Assembly: GCF_000815105.2 (NCBI RefSeq)
Contig: NZ_CP010310.2
Coordinates: 310,001-374,000, forward strand
Direction: 5' to 3'
Length of the DNA: 64,000 nt
Source of the DNA: Pandoraea pulmonicola
GTDB taxonomy: Bacteria; Pseudomonadota; Gammaproteobacteria; Burkholderiales; Burkholderiaceae
In this document: positions 46,149-55,176 of the stretch, one piece after another
Layout: every line of letters starts with the position of its first letter
Position numbering within the stretch: the stretch's first letter is position 1
Program-made: the position numbers and the translations under genes
Notes under the pieces: generated by a model
Databases searched by the model: none
What the model saw: the letters and a program-made list of their open reading frames with translations, nothing else
Told to the model about the DNA's origin: nothing

Positions 46149-46484
46149 CTATTGATTCGTGCCCGGGCCGTTGCTCGGTGCAAGCGATGCACCACCCTGG
46201 CTGACGCCGATCACATACGGGTTGGAACTCGGGGCGGGCGAGCGCAGTGCCTTGTCGTAGCTGTTCAGCGCCGAGACGGCCGCCTTGCCGTCGGTGCTCA
46301 TGGGCCCGGCGTCGGCCGGCGGGCCGGGATGAATGATCTGTGCCTGCATGACCTTGTGCACGGCCTCGCCCATGTGGGCGTCCCAGATCGGCGACGAACT
46401 CATGCAGGCCGTCAGCGGCAGGCAAGCTGCGCACAGCGACACCAGGGCGCCGGCGCGGGACAGGGTAGCGGTAAGCGTTTTCAT
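46149..46484 (-). CDS. Small outer-membrane lipoprotein of the tad locus
   Basis: This 111-residue protein has a lipoprotein signal with lipobox LTAC (Cys27 in SLCAACLPLTACMSSSPIWD). The mature part includes DAHMGEAVHKVMQAQIIHPG and a Ser/Gly/Pro-rich tail ending GPGTNQ. Its position between the secretin and the TadG-like gene suggests a pilotin or TadD/RcpB-like helper, but that is inference. Confidence 0.85.
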   Translation of the reverse strand: MKTLTATLSRAGALVSLCAACLPLTACMSSSPIWDAHMGEAVHKVMQAQIIHPGPPADAGPMSTDGKAAVSALNSYDKALRSPAPSSNPYVIGVSQGGASLAPSNGPGTNQ

Positions 46485-46508
46485 GGCAGTTCCCTCGAAG
46501 CACGAGAA

Positions 46509-48293
46509 TCAATGGAGATAGGGCGAGCTCGCATCGGCGAACACGGGCGAGGACGGCGCCTGGGTGTGCGCTTCACTACGCGCCGGGCGGAGCGCTGCCG
46601 GTGCCGTTGCAGAGGGTGTACCTGCCGCAGCACCGGTCGATGACGTGGGTGCGTTGGCCGGGTTGGGCGTGCTCGACGGCGCTGACGGTGCTGACGACGA
46701 GGGGCGCATCGGTTGCGGGCCGGGCGTCGCGGCGGGTTGCGGCGCGGGCGCGTTGGGGTCTGACGGCGAGGACTTCTGGCCGCGGCCTTCCATGTTGCCC
46801 GTGGCGTAGATGTCGATGACGTTGGGCCTGGTGAAGCTGTCGGTTGGCATCGGCACTTCCGAGGCGGCCGTCTGCAGTGGCTTGACCAGGTGCGGGGTGA
46901 TGATGAACACAAGCTCCGTCAGATCGTTCTGGAACGACGTGCTGCGCATGAGCGTGCCGAGCACCGGCACTTCGCCCAGGCCTGGGAATGCCTTGAGCGC
47001 GCCGGCGACGTTGTTCTTGACCAGTCCACCGATGGCGAAAGTCTCGCCGTCGCGCATCTGCACCGTGGTCGAGGCGCGCCGCGTGGTGATCAGCGGCAGG
47101 ATGTTCACGCCGCTGATGTTGGTCGCCGTGAGCGTGACACCGGTGGGCGAGAGTTCCGAGACCTCGGGCGCGACGCGCAGATTGATGCGTCCGCCGTCGA
47201 GCACGGTCGGCAGGAACTTGAGCGCGACGCCGAACTCCTCCTGCTGCAGCGTGATGACCGTGGTCGAACCATTGGATTGCGGCACCGGGATGAAGATCTT
47301 GCCGCCCGAGAGGAAGCTCGCCTCCTGCCCCGAGAGCGTGACGAGGTTCGGCTCGGCGAGAATTTTCACGAGGTTGTCGGACTTCTGCGCGTCGAGCGAG
47401 AACTGCAGCGGCAGCCGGTTCGCCTTGGACGCCGTCAGCGCCGTGGCCGCGCCCGAGAGCAGGTTGCTGACCAGCGCGCCGGTCCACGTGCCGAAGCCGC
47501 CCTGCAGGTTCAGCGCCGAGCCGAGTTGGTTGATCAGTGTCTTGGACACTTCGGCGACCTTGACCTCGAGCATGACCTGCTGCGGGGTGTCGACCGACAT
47601 CATGTTGAGCACCGTGCCGTCGGCATTGCCGCGCTTGGCATACGCCTTGGCGATCTCCACGGCCTGCTGTGCGGCCACCGCGTTCGACACGCGCCCGGCC
47701 AGAACGAGGTTGGCGCCCGCACTCGTCACGCGAATATCGCGTTCCTCGGGCATGAGTTGCGCAAGGGAGGCCTGCACGCCGCCGGCGTCGCCGTTGACCA
47801 CCACGTTCACGACCTCGCAAGCACCGCTGCGGCCCTGCACGATCATATTGGTGGTGCCCACCGACAGGCCGAGCAGGTACATGGCGCGCGGCGAGACCAT
47901 GGCGGCCTGCGCCACCGACGGATCGCCCAGGGTACGGTTGCGCACGGGCTCGTCGAGCTGCAGCACGGTGGACTTGCCGATCGGCACGACGACCGTGCGC
48001 TCGTTGCGCAACTCACCCGTGCAGTTCGGTCCGCGCACATTGGCCTGCGCGGACGCCGCGGCGGCGCTGGCCGGCGGCGCGGAGGGCGTCATGCTGATGG
48101 TCATCTGCATCGGCGCGCCGCCGCTTGCGGCCGCGGCGCCCGGCTTGCCCGACGCCCCCTTGGCAACGGCGCCGTATCCGACGGCGGTTTGCGCTCCGGC
48201 CGGCGCGGTCGCGGCCAGCATGCCGCACGCGGCCACGGCCAGCGCGGCCAGCGTGAAGGCGGGAGTTTTACTCGATTGACGTGTCCTGTTCAT
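46509..48293 (-). CDS. cpaC: Tad outer-membrane secretin CpaC/RcpA
   Basis: This 594-residue secretin forms the outer-membrane channel for Flp pili. After a signal peptide (AATAPAGAQTA) and a Gly/Ala-rich stretch, an N-terminal domain contains GKSTVLQLDEPVRNRTLGDP, DPSVAQAAMVSPRAMYLLGL and TNMIVQGRSGACEV. The secretin domain shows VMLEVKVAEVSKTLINQLG, SFLSGGKIFIPVPQS, GVALKFLPTVLDGGRINLRV and LGEVPVLGTLMRSTSFQND with TELVFIITPHLV. A Pro/Ser-rich tail of about 90 residues follows. Confidence 0.95.
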   Translation of the reverse strand: MNRTRQSSKTPAFTLAALAVAACGMLAATAPAGAQTAVGYGAVAKGASGKPGAAAASGGAPMQMTISMTPSAPPASAAAASAQANVRGPNCTGELRNERTVVVPIGKSTVLQLDEPVRNRTLGDPSVAQAAMVSPRAMYLLGLSVGTTNMIVQGRSGACEVVNVVVNGDAGGVQASLAQLMPEERDIRVTSAGANLVLAGRVSNAVAAQQAVEIAKAYAKRGNADGTVLNMMSVDTPQQVMLEVKVAEVSKTLINQLGSALNLQGGFGTWTGALVSNLLSGAATALTASKANRLPLQFSLDAQKSDNLVKILAEPNLVTLSGQEASFLSGGKIFIPVPQSNGSTTVITLQQEEFGVALKFLPTVLDGGRINLRVAPEVSELSPTGVTLTATNISGVNILPLITTRRASTTVQMRDGETFAIGGLVKNNVAGALKAFPGLGEVPVLGTLMRSTSFQNDLTELVFIITPHLVKPLQTAASEVPMPTDSFTRPNVIDIYATGNMEGRGQKSSPSDPNAPAPQPAATPGPQPMRPSSSAPSAPSSTPNPANAPTSSTGAAAGTPSATAPAALRPARSEAHTQAPSSPVFADASSPYLH

Positions 48294-48417
48294 GGCGTTT
48301 CCCCGGCTGATCCTGTTCGTTCCGGCCGCGAGGCCCGGTTGCTGCGCAACCACCTTGCGGCGTCTCATCGACGACTTGCTGTCGTGCCCTGGCTGTTGTT
48401 CGTTTCGCGCGATGTGT

Positions 48418-49257
48418 TCAGAAGCACTCGACGCCACCGTGCGCACCGGTCAACACGCCAACACAATCCCCCTGGCGTGTCGCCACGTGCGGCGCGGGCT
48501 TGCGTACCACGACGCTCTTGACGACCGGCGCGACCGGTGCCGGTGCCGGGCTTGCCGGCACGTTGAGCAGCGTGTTCTTGGTGGCGCCGAGCGTGGCGAA
48601 CTGTGCGCCGTCGATCTGGTTGCGCAGTACGAGCGAGAGCGTGCCCACACTGCGTGCGAGGTCGAGTTTCTCGGCCTGCTCGGGCGTGACTTCGAGCGTC
48701 ACCGCGTTGACGACCTTCGGCTGGGTGTCGTCCCGACTGACCTGTTGGGCCACGGCGAGCACGAGAATCTTCTCGAGCACGATCTTCGAGATGCTCTGCT
48801 CCGCGCCCTTCTTCTCGGCATCGGTGGTGTTGACGATCACGTCGACGTAGTTGCCCGGCAAGGCAAAGCCGGCCACGCCGACGACGTCGTTCACGCGTAC
48901 CGTGATCGCGCGCTTTCCTTCGCCGATGACGGCCGACAGCCCGCCCTTGGTGCCTTGCGGCGCGAGCTTCGACTCGAGGATCGGCTCGCCGCGCAGCAGC
49001 CCCACGCGCGCCACGCGGCCCTGGAGAAGCTGCGGGTCGGCAAACGCGCCGGGAGGAATGCTCTCGGCCGGCCAGTTGACCATCTTCACGAATTCGGAGG
49101 TCAGCGGCTGGCCCAGATTGACGTCGCTGGCGGCCACGGCCACGGTAGTCACCGAGGCCGAGGACTGGCGCGAGAGCCATTGCGCGGCAAAGACCACCGA
49201 CGCCAGTCCGGCCACCAGGGCCAACAGCAGCATCGAGATTGCCTTCGGGTTTTTCAT
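48418..49257 (-). CDS. cpaB: Flp pilus assembly protein CpaB
   Basis: This 279-residue protein has an N-terminal membrane helix (AISMLLLALVAGLASVVFAA), then an SAF-like domain: VAASDVNLGQPLTSEFVKMV and GAFADPQLLQGRVARVGLLR. RAITVRVNDVVGVAGFALPG with NYVDVIVNT follows. CpaB/RcpC acts in the periplasm with the secretin. The C-terminus is Ala/Pro/Val-rich. It sits immediately before the secretin gene with a 124-base gap. Confidence 0.94.
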   Translation of the reverse strand: MKNPKAISMLLLALVAGLASVVFAAQWLSRQSSASVTTVAVAASDVNLGQPLTSEFVKMVNWPAESIPPGAFADPQLLQGRVARVGLLRGEPILESKLAPQGTKGGLSAVIGEGKRAITVRVNDVVGVAGFALPGNYVDVIVNTTDAEKKGAEQSISKIVLEKILVLAVAQQVSRDDTQPKVVNAVTLEVTPEQAEKLDLARSVGTLSLVLRNQIDGAQFATLGATKNTLLNVPASPAPAPVAPVVKSVVVRKPAPHVATRQGDCVGVLTGAHGGVECF

Positions 49258-49267
49258 GATGTGCTCC

Positions 49268-50782
49268 TCAGTGACGATCGAACGGTGTGGCGTGGGCTGT
49301 GCCTTCGGCGCCTGTGCGCGGGCCCGGATCCGGCGGGATGCGTCGTGGGCGGTGAGTCATGTCGAAATAGCGCCGCCATGCCTCGTCGAGCAGGTCGGCC
49401 GTGACGACTTTTGGATAATCCTGGTAGCGGCACTCGGCATCGACCAGCACCAGCAGGTCGCGCGGGTAGCAGGCCAGAAGCGGCGTGGCCGATAGGCTGT
49501 GCAGCGTGGACGCCAGGTAGTCGAAGGCGTCCGCTTCGGTCGACATCCCGAAGCGATGGCATTCGGCATCGAAGATGCGGCGATACGCGGCAACGTCCAC
49601 CGGGCCGACGAAGAGCTTGCAGCCCAGGCGGCGCAGGAACGCTTCGTCGCAGGCTTGCCAGGGATTGAAATTCGACGAGAACACGGTCCAGACGTCGAAC
49701 GGCACGGTAAAGCGTCGCCCGGTATGCAGCGTGTAGACGTCGACGTTGCGATCGAGCGGCATGATCCAGCGGTTGGCCAGCGCCTGCGGCGGTGCCAACT
49801 GGCGGCCGAAGTCGTCGATGACGTAGATGCCGCCGTTGGCCTTCAGGTGCGGTGGCGCCTGGTAAAAACCGGCGGCCGCGTCGAAGGACACTTCGAGCAT
49901 GTCGAGCGTGAGTTCGCCGCCGGTAACCACGACCGGGCGCTTGCACCACTGCCAGCGGCGGTCGCGCACGCTGGGGGCCTGCGCGACATCGAGCCCGGCG
50001 CGCGGGTGCGTGGTTTCAAGACCGTTTGGATGAGCGTTCTGACGAGCGACCGGGTGTCCGTTCATGCCGGTGCACACGGTGGCCAGTGGCTCGCCCTCGA
50101 GCGTCTCGTGGATCAGCGGGTCGAACACCTGGATGATCTCGCTGTCGACACAGATCGCGAACGGCACGGGCACGGGCCCTTGGAGCAGCAGTCCGAGGCG
50201 CTCGGCCAGGTAGGTCTTGCCACCGCCGGACGGGCCGAACAGCATGAGAGGACGCCCGGCGTTGAGCGACGAGGCGACCTCGTCGAGCAGGCGGGTGTCG
50301 AGTGTGGTGCCGTGAAAAATGTCCTTCACGAAAGCGTGATTGACATGCTGATGCCGCACGGACGCCGCGTGCACGGCCTGTACGTAATCCTCGAGCGTGA
50401 CCGGGGCGGGCCCCACGTAGCTGCAGCGCGCCATCGACTCGCGTGCACGGGCGGTGCCGGCGTCGGTCAGGCGCAGAGACACGTCGGCGTCGAGCGCGCC
50501 GCGATGCGTGATTTCCATCAGGCGCTCGCGCACCGCGAACGCCACGACCTCGTCGAGCACGCCGAGCGGCAGCTTGAGCACCGCCATCAGGCCGAGCATG
50601 CAGGTCGAGCCGCGCTGCAGGCTCACCTTGCCGACCAGATCGACGAGCAGCGCCAGCGGAATCCCGGTGTCGGCCACCGAGCGAATCGACTGCACGCCGG
50701 CGCCATCGCCCGCGTGGCTCGCGCCGTGGTTCCACGGCGTGGTGGCCGCCGCGCTTGCCGAGTTCGTTTGCATACCTGTCAT
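49268..50782 (-). CDS. AAA-type ATPase within the tad locus
   Basis: This 504-residue cytoplasmic ATPase has Walker A LFGPSGGGKTYLAE (residues 183-190 for the core) and a Walker B-like GGIYVIDDFGRQLAPPQALA. It also shows VDVYTLHTGRRFTVPFDVWT, FSSNFNPWQACDEAFLRRLG with a sensor Asn and arginine fingers, and an N-terminal region of about 150 residues. It resembles AAA ATPases sometimes found in tad loci of Burkholderiales; the role is not established. It lies 10 bases before cpaB, so it is an integral operon member. Confidence 0.85.
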   Translation of the reverse strand: MTGMQTNSASAAATTPWNHGASHAGDGAGVQSIRSVADTGIPLALLVDLVGKVSLQRGSTCMLGLMAVLKLPLGVLDEVVAFAVRERLMEITHRGALDADVSLRLTDAGTARARESMARCSYVGPAPVTLEDYVQAVHAASVRHQHVNHAFVKDIFHGTTLDTRLLDEVASSLNAGRPLMLFGPSGGGKTYLAERLGLLLQGPVPVPFAICVDSEIIQVFDPLIHETLEGEPLATVCTGMNGHPVARQNAHPNGLETTHPRAGLDVAQAPSVRDRRWQWCKRPVVVTGGELTLDMLEVSFDAAAGFYQAPPHLKANGGIYVIDDFGRQLAPPQALANRWIMPLDRNVDVYTLHTGRRFTVPFDVWTVFSSNFNPWQACDEAFLRRLGCKLFVGPVDVAAYRRIFDAECHRFGMSTEADAFDYLASTLHSLSATPLLACYPRDLLVLVDAECRYQDYPKVVTADLLDEAWRRYFDMTHRPRRIPPDPGPRTGAEGTAHATPFDRH

Positions 50783-50839
50783 GGTCAGTCCCCGTGTGAG
50801 CGCAATGGTGTGAATGGATATGAGAACGAGCGTCCGAAA

Positions 50840-51442
50840 TCAGGCCTGCGCGAACAACACACCGATCGTGCCGAGCGCGATGGCCACGCCATACGGCAGA
50901 GTGCCGATCGGGCTGCGGACGGTCGCGGCGTCGGCCGCTGCGATGAACGTTGTGGCATTCGATTCGGTAGCCGATGCACCGGCCTGCCCGGCGCCGCCGG
51001 CATGCGGCGTCCGCCGTGCCTGGCCGCACACGACGGTGCAGGCGCTCGCCAGCAGGTCGCGCGTCCGGCCCCGGTACATGGCAAGCGCTACGCTGCCGAC
51101 GCCGCCAAGCACGAACGTCGCAAGCCCTGCGTCGAACGCCAGCGATGTGCCGAGCCAGGCGCCCGCGGCGGCCATCAGCTTGACGTCGCCGGCGGCCATG
51201 CCGCGCAGCAGATAGAACGGCAGCAGCATCGCGAATCCGGTCAGCCACCCGGCCAGCCAGGTCAGTGCACCGGCCGCCGCGCCATGCGCGGCACACTGCG
51301 CGGGCAATGCCGCGAGCCAGCCGGCCAGCACCAGGCGGTTCGGGATGCGGCGCGCGCGCACGTCGCATACGGCCGCGGCCACGACCAGCGTTACGGCGCC
51401 GATGGCGATGTAGTTCGGCGCGACGACTGCGCTTGCATTCAT
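50840..51442 (-). CDS. cpaA: Prepilin peptidase CpaA/TadV
   Basis: This 200-residue membrane protease of the A24 family processes Flp prepilins. The two active-site aspartates are in CDVRARRIPNRLVL (D of the first motif) and in GMAAGDVKLMAAAGAWLG (the GxGD-type motif, here AGDVK). There are about six hydrophobic helices. It lacks the N-terminal methyltransferase domain of PilD, which is normal for tad peptidases. It is the second gene of the operon after flp. Confidence 0.94.
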   Translation of the reverse strand: MNASAVVAPNYIAIGAVTLVVAAAVCDVRARRIPNRLVLAGWLAALPAQCAAHGAAAGALTWLAGWLTGFAMLLPFYLLRGMAAGDVKLMAAAGAWLGTSLAFDAGLATFVLGGVGSVALAMYRGRTRDLLASACTVVCGQARRTPHAGGAGQAGASATESNATTFIAAADAATVRSPIGTLPYGVAIALGTIGVLFAQA

Positions 51443-51611
51443 CTCTGTGTCTCCCCGTGACCGTTCATCCCGCGTGGCCGCTGCCTGAAAAGCAGTGACC
51501 CCTCGAATCGTCGCCGGAGGGCAACGCGACTGCCGCTGCCCCCGGGTCTTGCCTGTCGACAGCGAACCGACCAGGCCGGCCCGCCATCGCCAGGTGAAAC
51601 CGACCGCACGC

Positions 51612-51797
51612 TCAGGCGTTGGCCGAAGTCAAAGCCGACCCGATCTTGCTGAACGTGGTGTTCAACTGCGTGCCGACCGTGGTCACGGCGGTGATGATCA
51701 CCACAGCGATCAATGCCGCGATCAGGCCGTACTCGACCGCGGTGACACCGCTTTCGTCCCGAAAAAAACGCTTACCGAAAGTGAGAATGGCTTGCAT
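51612..51797 (-). CDS. flp: Flp family type IVb major pilin
   Basis: This 61-residue prepilin has a short charged leader, the processing site GVTAVEYGLIAALIAVVII with the conserved Glu five residues after cleavage and the adjacent Tyr, and a short C-terminal tail. It is the main subunit of the adhesive Flp fibre. The start at 51797 follows AAGGAG. The same frame is open upstream to 52262 but is not protein-like, so the short start is used. It heads the tad operon. Confidence 0.95.
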   Translation of the reverse strand: MQAILTFGKRFFRDESGVTAVEYGLIAALIAVVIITAVTTVGTQLNTTFSKIGSALTSANA

Positions 51798-52273
51798 GAC
51801 ACACTCCTTCATGAGATTGCAGGGGCTATCTGCCGCGGGAGGCGGCAGATTCGGGATGCGACGAGGCGGCGCCACTGGCGCGCCGCGACGCAAAGATGGG
51901 CTGGCCGCGGTGCGCGCACCACAACGCATGGCGGGCCGGTGCTGCGCGAGACGGCGTGAAGCGGAAGGGGATGGCGGCGGCTCGCGCGGCGCGATGGCGC
52001 GCGGCACCGGCAATGCCATGGAGAGGTTGCGTCGGGAACGCATGTCCGGCTGCACTGCGTCGTGCGTTCCCGGCGTACCTGGTCTGCGAATGTCTTGGTG
52101 TCGACATTTCAATTCCCCGGTTGGCCCGCCGTGCTCCTGTCGGATGCCGTGGCTGAGCCGTGTGGCCGTTCGATCGCGCGAAACCCTCGTTTCGCCCGGA
52201 CGGATCGAATGCGCGTGGCGCAGTGTTGTTCTCGACCCGTCCGCCCCGTGACTTGGCGGCACGCTCAGGGTCG

Positions 52274-52290
52274 TGCAAGAGGCGGGCCAG
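52274..52290 (-). promoter_or_regulatory. Candidate sigma-54 promoter for the flp/tad operon
   Basis: On the minus strand CTGGCCCGCCTCTTGCA matches TGGCACG-N4-TTGCW except one base (C for A), with GG and GC ten bases apart. Transcription would begin near 52262 and leave a leader of about 465 bases before flp. The leader is unusually long, so a second, nearer promoter may exist. Confidence 0.5.
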
Positions 52291-52377
52291 CCTCATGTGA
52301 AAAGCCGTAGTCATGCGGGTTTTGACGCACCAGCCTTCCCCGTCGGCAACGGCCGACCCGCTCGGACGCGGCAAAGT

Positions 52378-52393
52378 GTTTCAAAAATGAAAC
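52378..52393. promoter_or_regulatory. GTTTCA-N4-TGAAAC inverted repeat (possible enhancer site)
   Basis: This perfect six-base-arm dyad lies about 120 bases upstream of the predicted sigma-54 start point, where an enhancer-binding activator would sit. Several sigma-54 activators bind TGTTTC/GAAACA-like dyads. The identity of the factor is unknown. Confidence 0.45.
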
Positions 52394-52984
52394 GTCAGGC
52401 CGCGCGACAGGCAATTTCAATCGATCCATGTATTGCCGCGGATATGCGGGGGAATGGATTCAAATTAAAAGTTGATTTCCAATTTCCGTTTTTATTAGGG
52501 AAAAGCCGCACTTTTGATTTAAAGTATTACCCTTGAGCGGCACACGCGCCGCCACGGGTTTTCGCTGACAGGGAATGCGCCGATATCGCCTTCGTCTCCT
52601 TCGCTCATCGCGCCGGACAGGGTGGTCTGAAGCCCCGTCCGACAATGACTTTCGGTGTGCAAAGAAGATTGATGGAGGGCCCTTGTCGCCTAACTTGGAT
52701 ATTCAGGAAGTATTGCGTGCGAGCGTAAAAAATCGCCGCGTCAAAAAACAATTGAATCCGTAACATTTCTGAAACGCCAAAAATCATGGCGAAGAAAAAG
52801 TCGATTAATTACAGATAAACACCTAGTTGTATTTTTAAAAAGGTGTACCAACAATGCTCTGCATGAGGTGCCGCCATGCAACGCGTCTGTACGCGTCGGT
52901 GCACCGAGACCGCCCCAGGGGATCGCGCCCGATCGCGATGGAACATCGAGGCGGAAGCCACGACAACGATTCGGGGACCGGGAC

Positions 52985-54292
52985 ATGAAGACGAGCGACA
53001 CGGGCGGCGTCGTGCACGCGCGCCAACCGTCGGGGAACGAACCGCGTCCACAGACAGCGCACTGGCTCACGCTCGAGCGTGTACGCCTGTATGCCGCCGT
53101 CGCGCTCGTGTGCCAGGTTATCGTCGGCATCTGCTGGATCGCGCACATTCACTTCGACACGACGGGCAAGCTCGATCCGCTCGCACTGGATTTCCTGCCG
53201 TTCTGGAGCGCGGCATGGATGGCCCTGCAGGGCCACGCCACCGACGCCTACAACGTGGTCGCGCTGACTCGGGTCGAGATCATGGCCGAGCCCGCCATGG
53301 CACAGGTCGACGGCATCATGCCCTGGCTTTATCCGCCCACGGTGCTGCTGTTCATACTGCCGCTCGCCTGGGTGCCGCTACGCGTGGCCTATCTATGCTT
53401 CGCGCTCGCCGGCCTGAGCCTGTTCGCATACGCTGCGCGCCGCATCGCACCGTGGCCGCAGGCCGTGCTGCCGATCGTTGCGTTCCCGGCCGTGGGACTC
53501 GTGATCGCCGCGGGTCAGGCCGCCCTGTCGACGGCCGGTCTCGCCGGCCTCGTGCTCGTGTTGTTGCGTCGGCGTCCCGCGCTGGCCGGTATCTGCGCCG
53601 GGCTGCTTTTCATGAAGCCACATCTGGCGCTGCTCTTTCCCCTGGCTTTCCTGTGCAGCCGCGCCTGGACGGCGCTGGCCGCGTGCCTGGCGACGGTCGT
53701 GCTCAGCGTGACCGCCAGCGTGGTGGTGTTCGGCCCCGAGACGGTGACGGCGTTCCTGCACGGCGTGCAAGGTGCGCAGGCTGCCGTGATCGCGGGGCGG
53801 GCGCAACTCTTTCGCATGCCGTCGGTTTTCATCATGGCGCATATGATGCACGCGCCGCTGTGGCTCGCGTGGACCCTGCACGGCGCCGTCGCCCTGTGGG
53901 CCGCCGCGCTGGTGGCCGACGCATGGCTGCGATGCGGCGCCTACGCGCTGCGCGCGGCGATCCTGCTCTCGGCCTCGCTGCTGATGAGTCCCTATGTCTA
54001 CGACTACGATCTGGCATGGTTTGGAATCCTGATCGCCTGGCTGTGCGTGCATGGTCAGGCGCATGGCTGGCGCACCGGCGAGCGCGAATGGCTGGTGCTG
54101 CTTTGGCTCACGCCGCTGGCGGGACTGTTGATCGTTTCGTTCGTCGGCTTCCAGTTCATGCCGTTCATCACGATCGCCACCCTGGCCGGGGTGCGGCGCA
54201 GGCTACGTCTCGACAGCCCCCCCGGCGCTGCCTGCGTCATGGCCTCTGCGGCCACCCCGGAGGGTGACGGCATGCATGCGGTGTCGCCATGA
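52985..54292 (+). CDS. GT87-family (DUF2029) membrane glycosyltransferase
   Basis: This 435-residue protein has about ten hydrophobic helices. It carries the GT87 features DFLPFWSAAWMALQGHATDA near the N-terminus, with an acidic residue in the first loop, PWLYPPTVLLFILPLAWVPL and FMKPHLALLFPLAFLCSRAW. These GT-C enzymes transfer a sugar, often mannose, from a polyprenyl-phosphate carrier. The substrate is unknown. The start at 52985 follows GGGACCGGGAC weakly. Its stop overlaps the PAP2 gene. Confidence 0.86.
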   Translation: MKTSDTGGVVHARQPSGNEPRPQTAHWLTLERVRLYAAVALVCQVIVGICWIAHIHFDTTGKLDPLALDFLPFWSAAWMALQGHATDAYNVVALTRVEIMAEPAMAQVDGIMPWLYPPTVLLFILPLAWVPLRVAYLCFALAGLSLFAYAARRIAPWPQAVLPIVAFPAVGLVIAAGQAALSTAGLAGLVLVLLRRRPALAGICAGLLFMKPHLALLFPLAFLCSRAWTALAACLATVVLSVTASVVVFGPETVTAFLHGVQGAQAAVIAGRAQLFRMPSVFIMAHMMHAPLWLAWTLHGAVALWAAALVADAWLRCGAYALRAAILLSASLLMSPYVYDYDLAWFGILIAWLCVHGQAHGWRTGEREWLVLLWLTPLAGLLIVSFVGFQFMPFITIATLAGVRRRLRLDSPPGAACVMASAATPEGDGMHAVSP

Positions 54293-55176
54293 ACTGGCTG
54301 CGGATCAATCTGGCCACGGTGGCGCTCGCCGCCCTGGCGCTCGGCTGGCTCCGCATGAGCGTCGCGCCGGCGAGCCTCGCCATGCCGGGACTCGCCTGCC
54401 TGGCGCTGGCGTGCCTGTGGGCCGTCTACACGTGGCGCCGGCCCGATGCACGCATCGGCGCCGCAGCAGGCCACGTCATCGGCCTCGTCATCTTCACGCA
54501 CGCCGCCGCCGCGCTCGACTACGCCGTGGTCGCCATCGGCGCGCCGCTTGTCGATCCTGTGCTGGCCGCCCTGGACGGGCATCTCGGATTCGACTGGACG
54601 GCATGGCACGCCATCGTGCGCGGCTCGCACACGTTCTCGCTCGTGCTGCAACTCGCCTATGACAGCGGCATGCCGCAGATCGCGCTGGTAGTTCTGCTGC
54701 TGTCGTTCACCGGACGCTTCGCCGACCTGCGCCGGTTCGCCAATGCAATGGCCGGCGCGTGTCTGGCGACCATCGCCATCTCGGGGCTCATCCCCGCGGC
54801 CGGCGCCTTCGTCCATTTCGGGGGCTCGCCGGGCGAACTGGCCGCGCTGTCGCATTTTGCGCCGCTGCGTGCCCACACCCTGACCGTGGTCGACCTGTCG
54901 GCCTTGCAGGGCCTGATCTCGATGCCGTCGTTCCATGCCGTCATGGCCGTGCTGCTCGCCTATGCGGTGCGCCGCTGCCGGGCGGCATTCGCCGTGCTCG
55001 CACCGCTCAATGCGCTGGTATTGCTCTCGACGCTCAGCGAAGGCGGCCACTATCTCGTCGACGTGCTCGCCGGGGTCGCCCTGGCTGCCGTCGCCATCCG
55101 ACTGGCGTACCCGGCCGAGCCCGTGCATGAGCGCGGACGGGCTGCCACACGCCAGATTTCCGGGGAAACATCATGA
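54289..55176 (+). CDS. PAP2-family membrane phosphatase
   Basis: This 295-residue protein has several membrane helices. The C-terminal PAP2 signature includes GLISMPSFHAVMAVLLAYAV and LSEGGHYLVDVLAGVALAAV, which contain the phosphatase histidines. It may dephosphorylate a lipid or polyprenyl pyrophosphate and so recycle the carrier used by the glycosyltransferases on either side, with which it overlaps by four bases at both ends. Confidence 0.87.
   Translation: MNWLRINLATVALAALALGWLRMSVAPASLAMPGLACLALACLWAVYTWRRPDARIGAAAGHVIGLVIFTHAAAALDYAVVAIGAPLVDPVLAALDGHLGFDWTAWHAIVRGSHTFSLVLQLAYDSGMPQIALVVLLLSFTGRFADLRRFANAMAGACLATIAISGLIPAAGAFVHFGGSPGELAALSHFAPLRAHTLTVVDLSALQGLISMPSFHAVMAVLLAYAVRRCRAAFAVLAPLNALVLLSTLSEGGHYLVDVLAGVALAAVAIRLAYPAEPVHERGRAATRQISGETS

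Larger units (their letters stand above)
51798..52984. promoter_or_regulatory. 1.2-kb gene-free region between flp and the divergent glycan module
   Basis: No convincing gene lies here. The left half is G+C-rich and contains the candidate sigma-54 promoter at 52274-52290. The right half, 52375-52860, is markedly AT-rich, with the GTTTCA/TGAAAC inverted repeat at 52378-52393 and a second TTTC-t-GAAA near 52767. It looks like a large regulatory region serving flp leftwards and the glycosyltransferase operon rightwards. Confidence 0.6.

Noticed and set aside
51612..52262. 216-codon frame continuous with flp
   Set aside because: The upstream part is rich in Arg and Pro and lacks any motif, and a clear ribosome-binding site sits at the short pilin start. 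Flp pilins are about 50-70 residues.
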